Assembly (NCBI RefSeq): GCF_014145675.1
Contig: NZ_JACGZW010000005.1
Span: 1-64,000, forward strand
Direction of reading: 5' to 3'
DNA length: 64,000 nt
Source of the DNA: Amycolatopsis dendrobii
Lineage (GTDB): Bacteria > Actinomycetota > Actinomycetes > Mycobacteriales > Pseudonocardiaceae
Part shown: positions 56,375 to 64,000 of the stretch, piece by piece
How the letters are laid out: each line of letters begins with the position of its first letter
Numbering within the stretch: the stretch's first letter is position 1
The notes under the pieces: model-generated
Told to the model about the DNA's origin: nothing
The model's database searches: none
What the model saw: only the letters and a program-made list of their open reading frames with translations
Made by a program: the position numbers and the translations under genes

Positions 56375-64000
<7,626 letters not shown>

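Overview
The window is very GC-rich, strongly biased to G/C in third codon positions, and carries only scattered TTA codons. Together with the gene content (DevR/DevS dormancy genes, MbtH-dependent NRPSs, a large LuxR-family regulator, 2-methylisoborneol genes, secreted actinomycete proteases) this points to a filamentous actinomycete. Pseudonocardiaceae, probably Amycolatopsis, is my inference and not proven.

(1) 0.1-9.6 kb is a dormancy/universal-stress island: an Acg-like nitroreductase, response regulator DevR, its partner DevS, four universal stress proteins, two CBS-BON proteins, a DUF1918 protein and an Hsp20 chaperone. DevR keeps its phosphorylation site and DNA-recognition helix. DevS has lost the hallmark residues of its kinase core. 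DevR-box-like sequences lie before several of the genes. (2) 10.3-12.8 kb holds an IclR regulator and a HAD phosphatase, separated by long stretches without convincing genes.

(3) 12.9-43 kb is an NRPS locus. A LAL-type LuxR regulator diverges from a tightly coupled + strand operon: possible small ORF, kynurenine 3-monooxygenase-like enzyme, DUF6875-like protein, C-A-T NRPS, C-A-T-reductase NRPS, MFS exporter with a TTA codon, LuxR-type regulator. Facing it on the - strand are MbtH, a C-A(Ser)-T-C-A(Gly)-T NRPS, a repeat-built small ORF and an A(Ser)-T-C NRPS. A further C-A-T NRPS (+) and a stand-alone A-T protein (-) complete the set. No thioesterase domain is present; the only release domain is the NAD(P)H reductase, so an aldehyde, alcohol or cyclic-imine product is expected.

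(4) 42.9-45.9 kb has two small membrane proteins and a TetR / aldo-keto reductase / SMR exporter cassette with clear operators. (5) 46.3-51.2 kb is a 2-methylisoborneol operon: GPP methyltransferase, 2-MIB synthase and two tandem Family 2B encapsulin shell proteins with cyclic-nucleotide-binding domains. (6) 51.3-54.1 kb encodes three secreted proteases, followed by long perfect hairpins and a 30-bp tandem repeat. (7) 54.5 kb to the right edge is a second NRPS operon (- strand): a large NRPS running off the window, two tiny overlapping ORFs, an MFS exporter and a second MbtH.

The most unusual observations are: ladders of duplicated start sites forming tiny ATGA-coupled ORFs at two NRPS gene junctions; an NRPS that seems to derive from duplication of its neighbour's Ser A-T unit and carries an 11-residue deletion; the degenerate DevS kinase core; and the doubled encapsulin shell gene.
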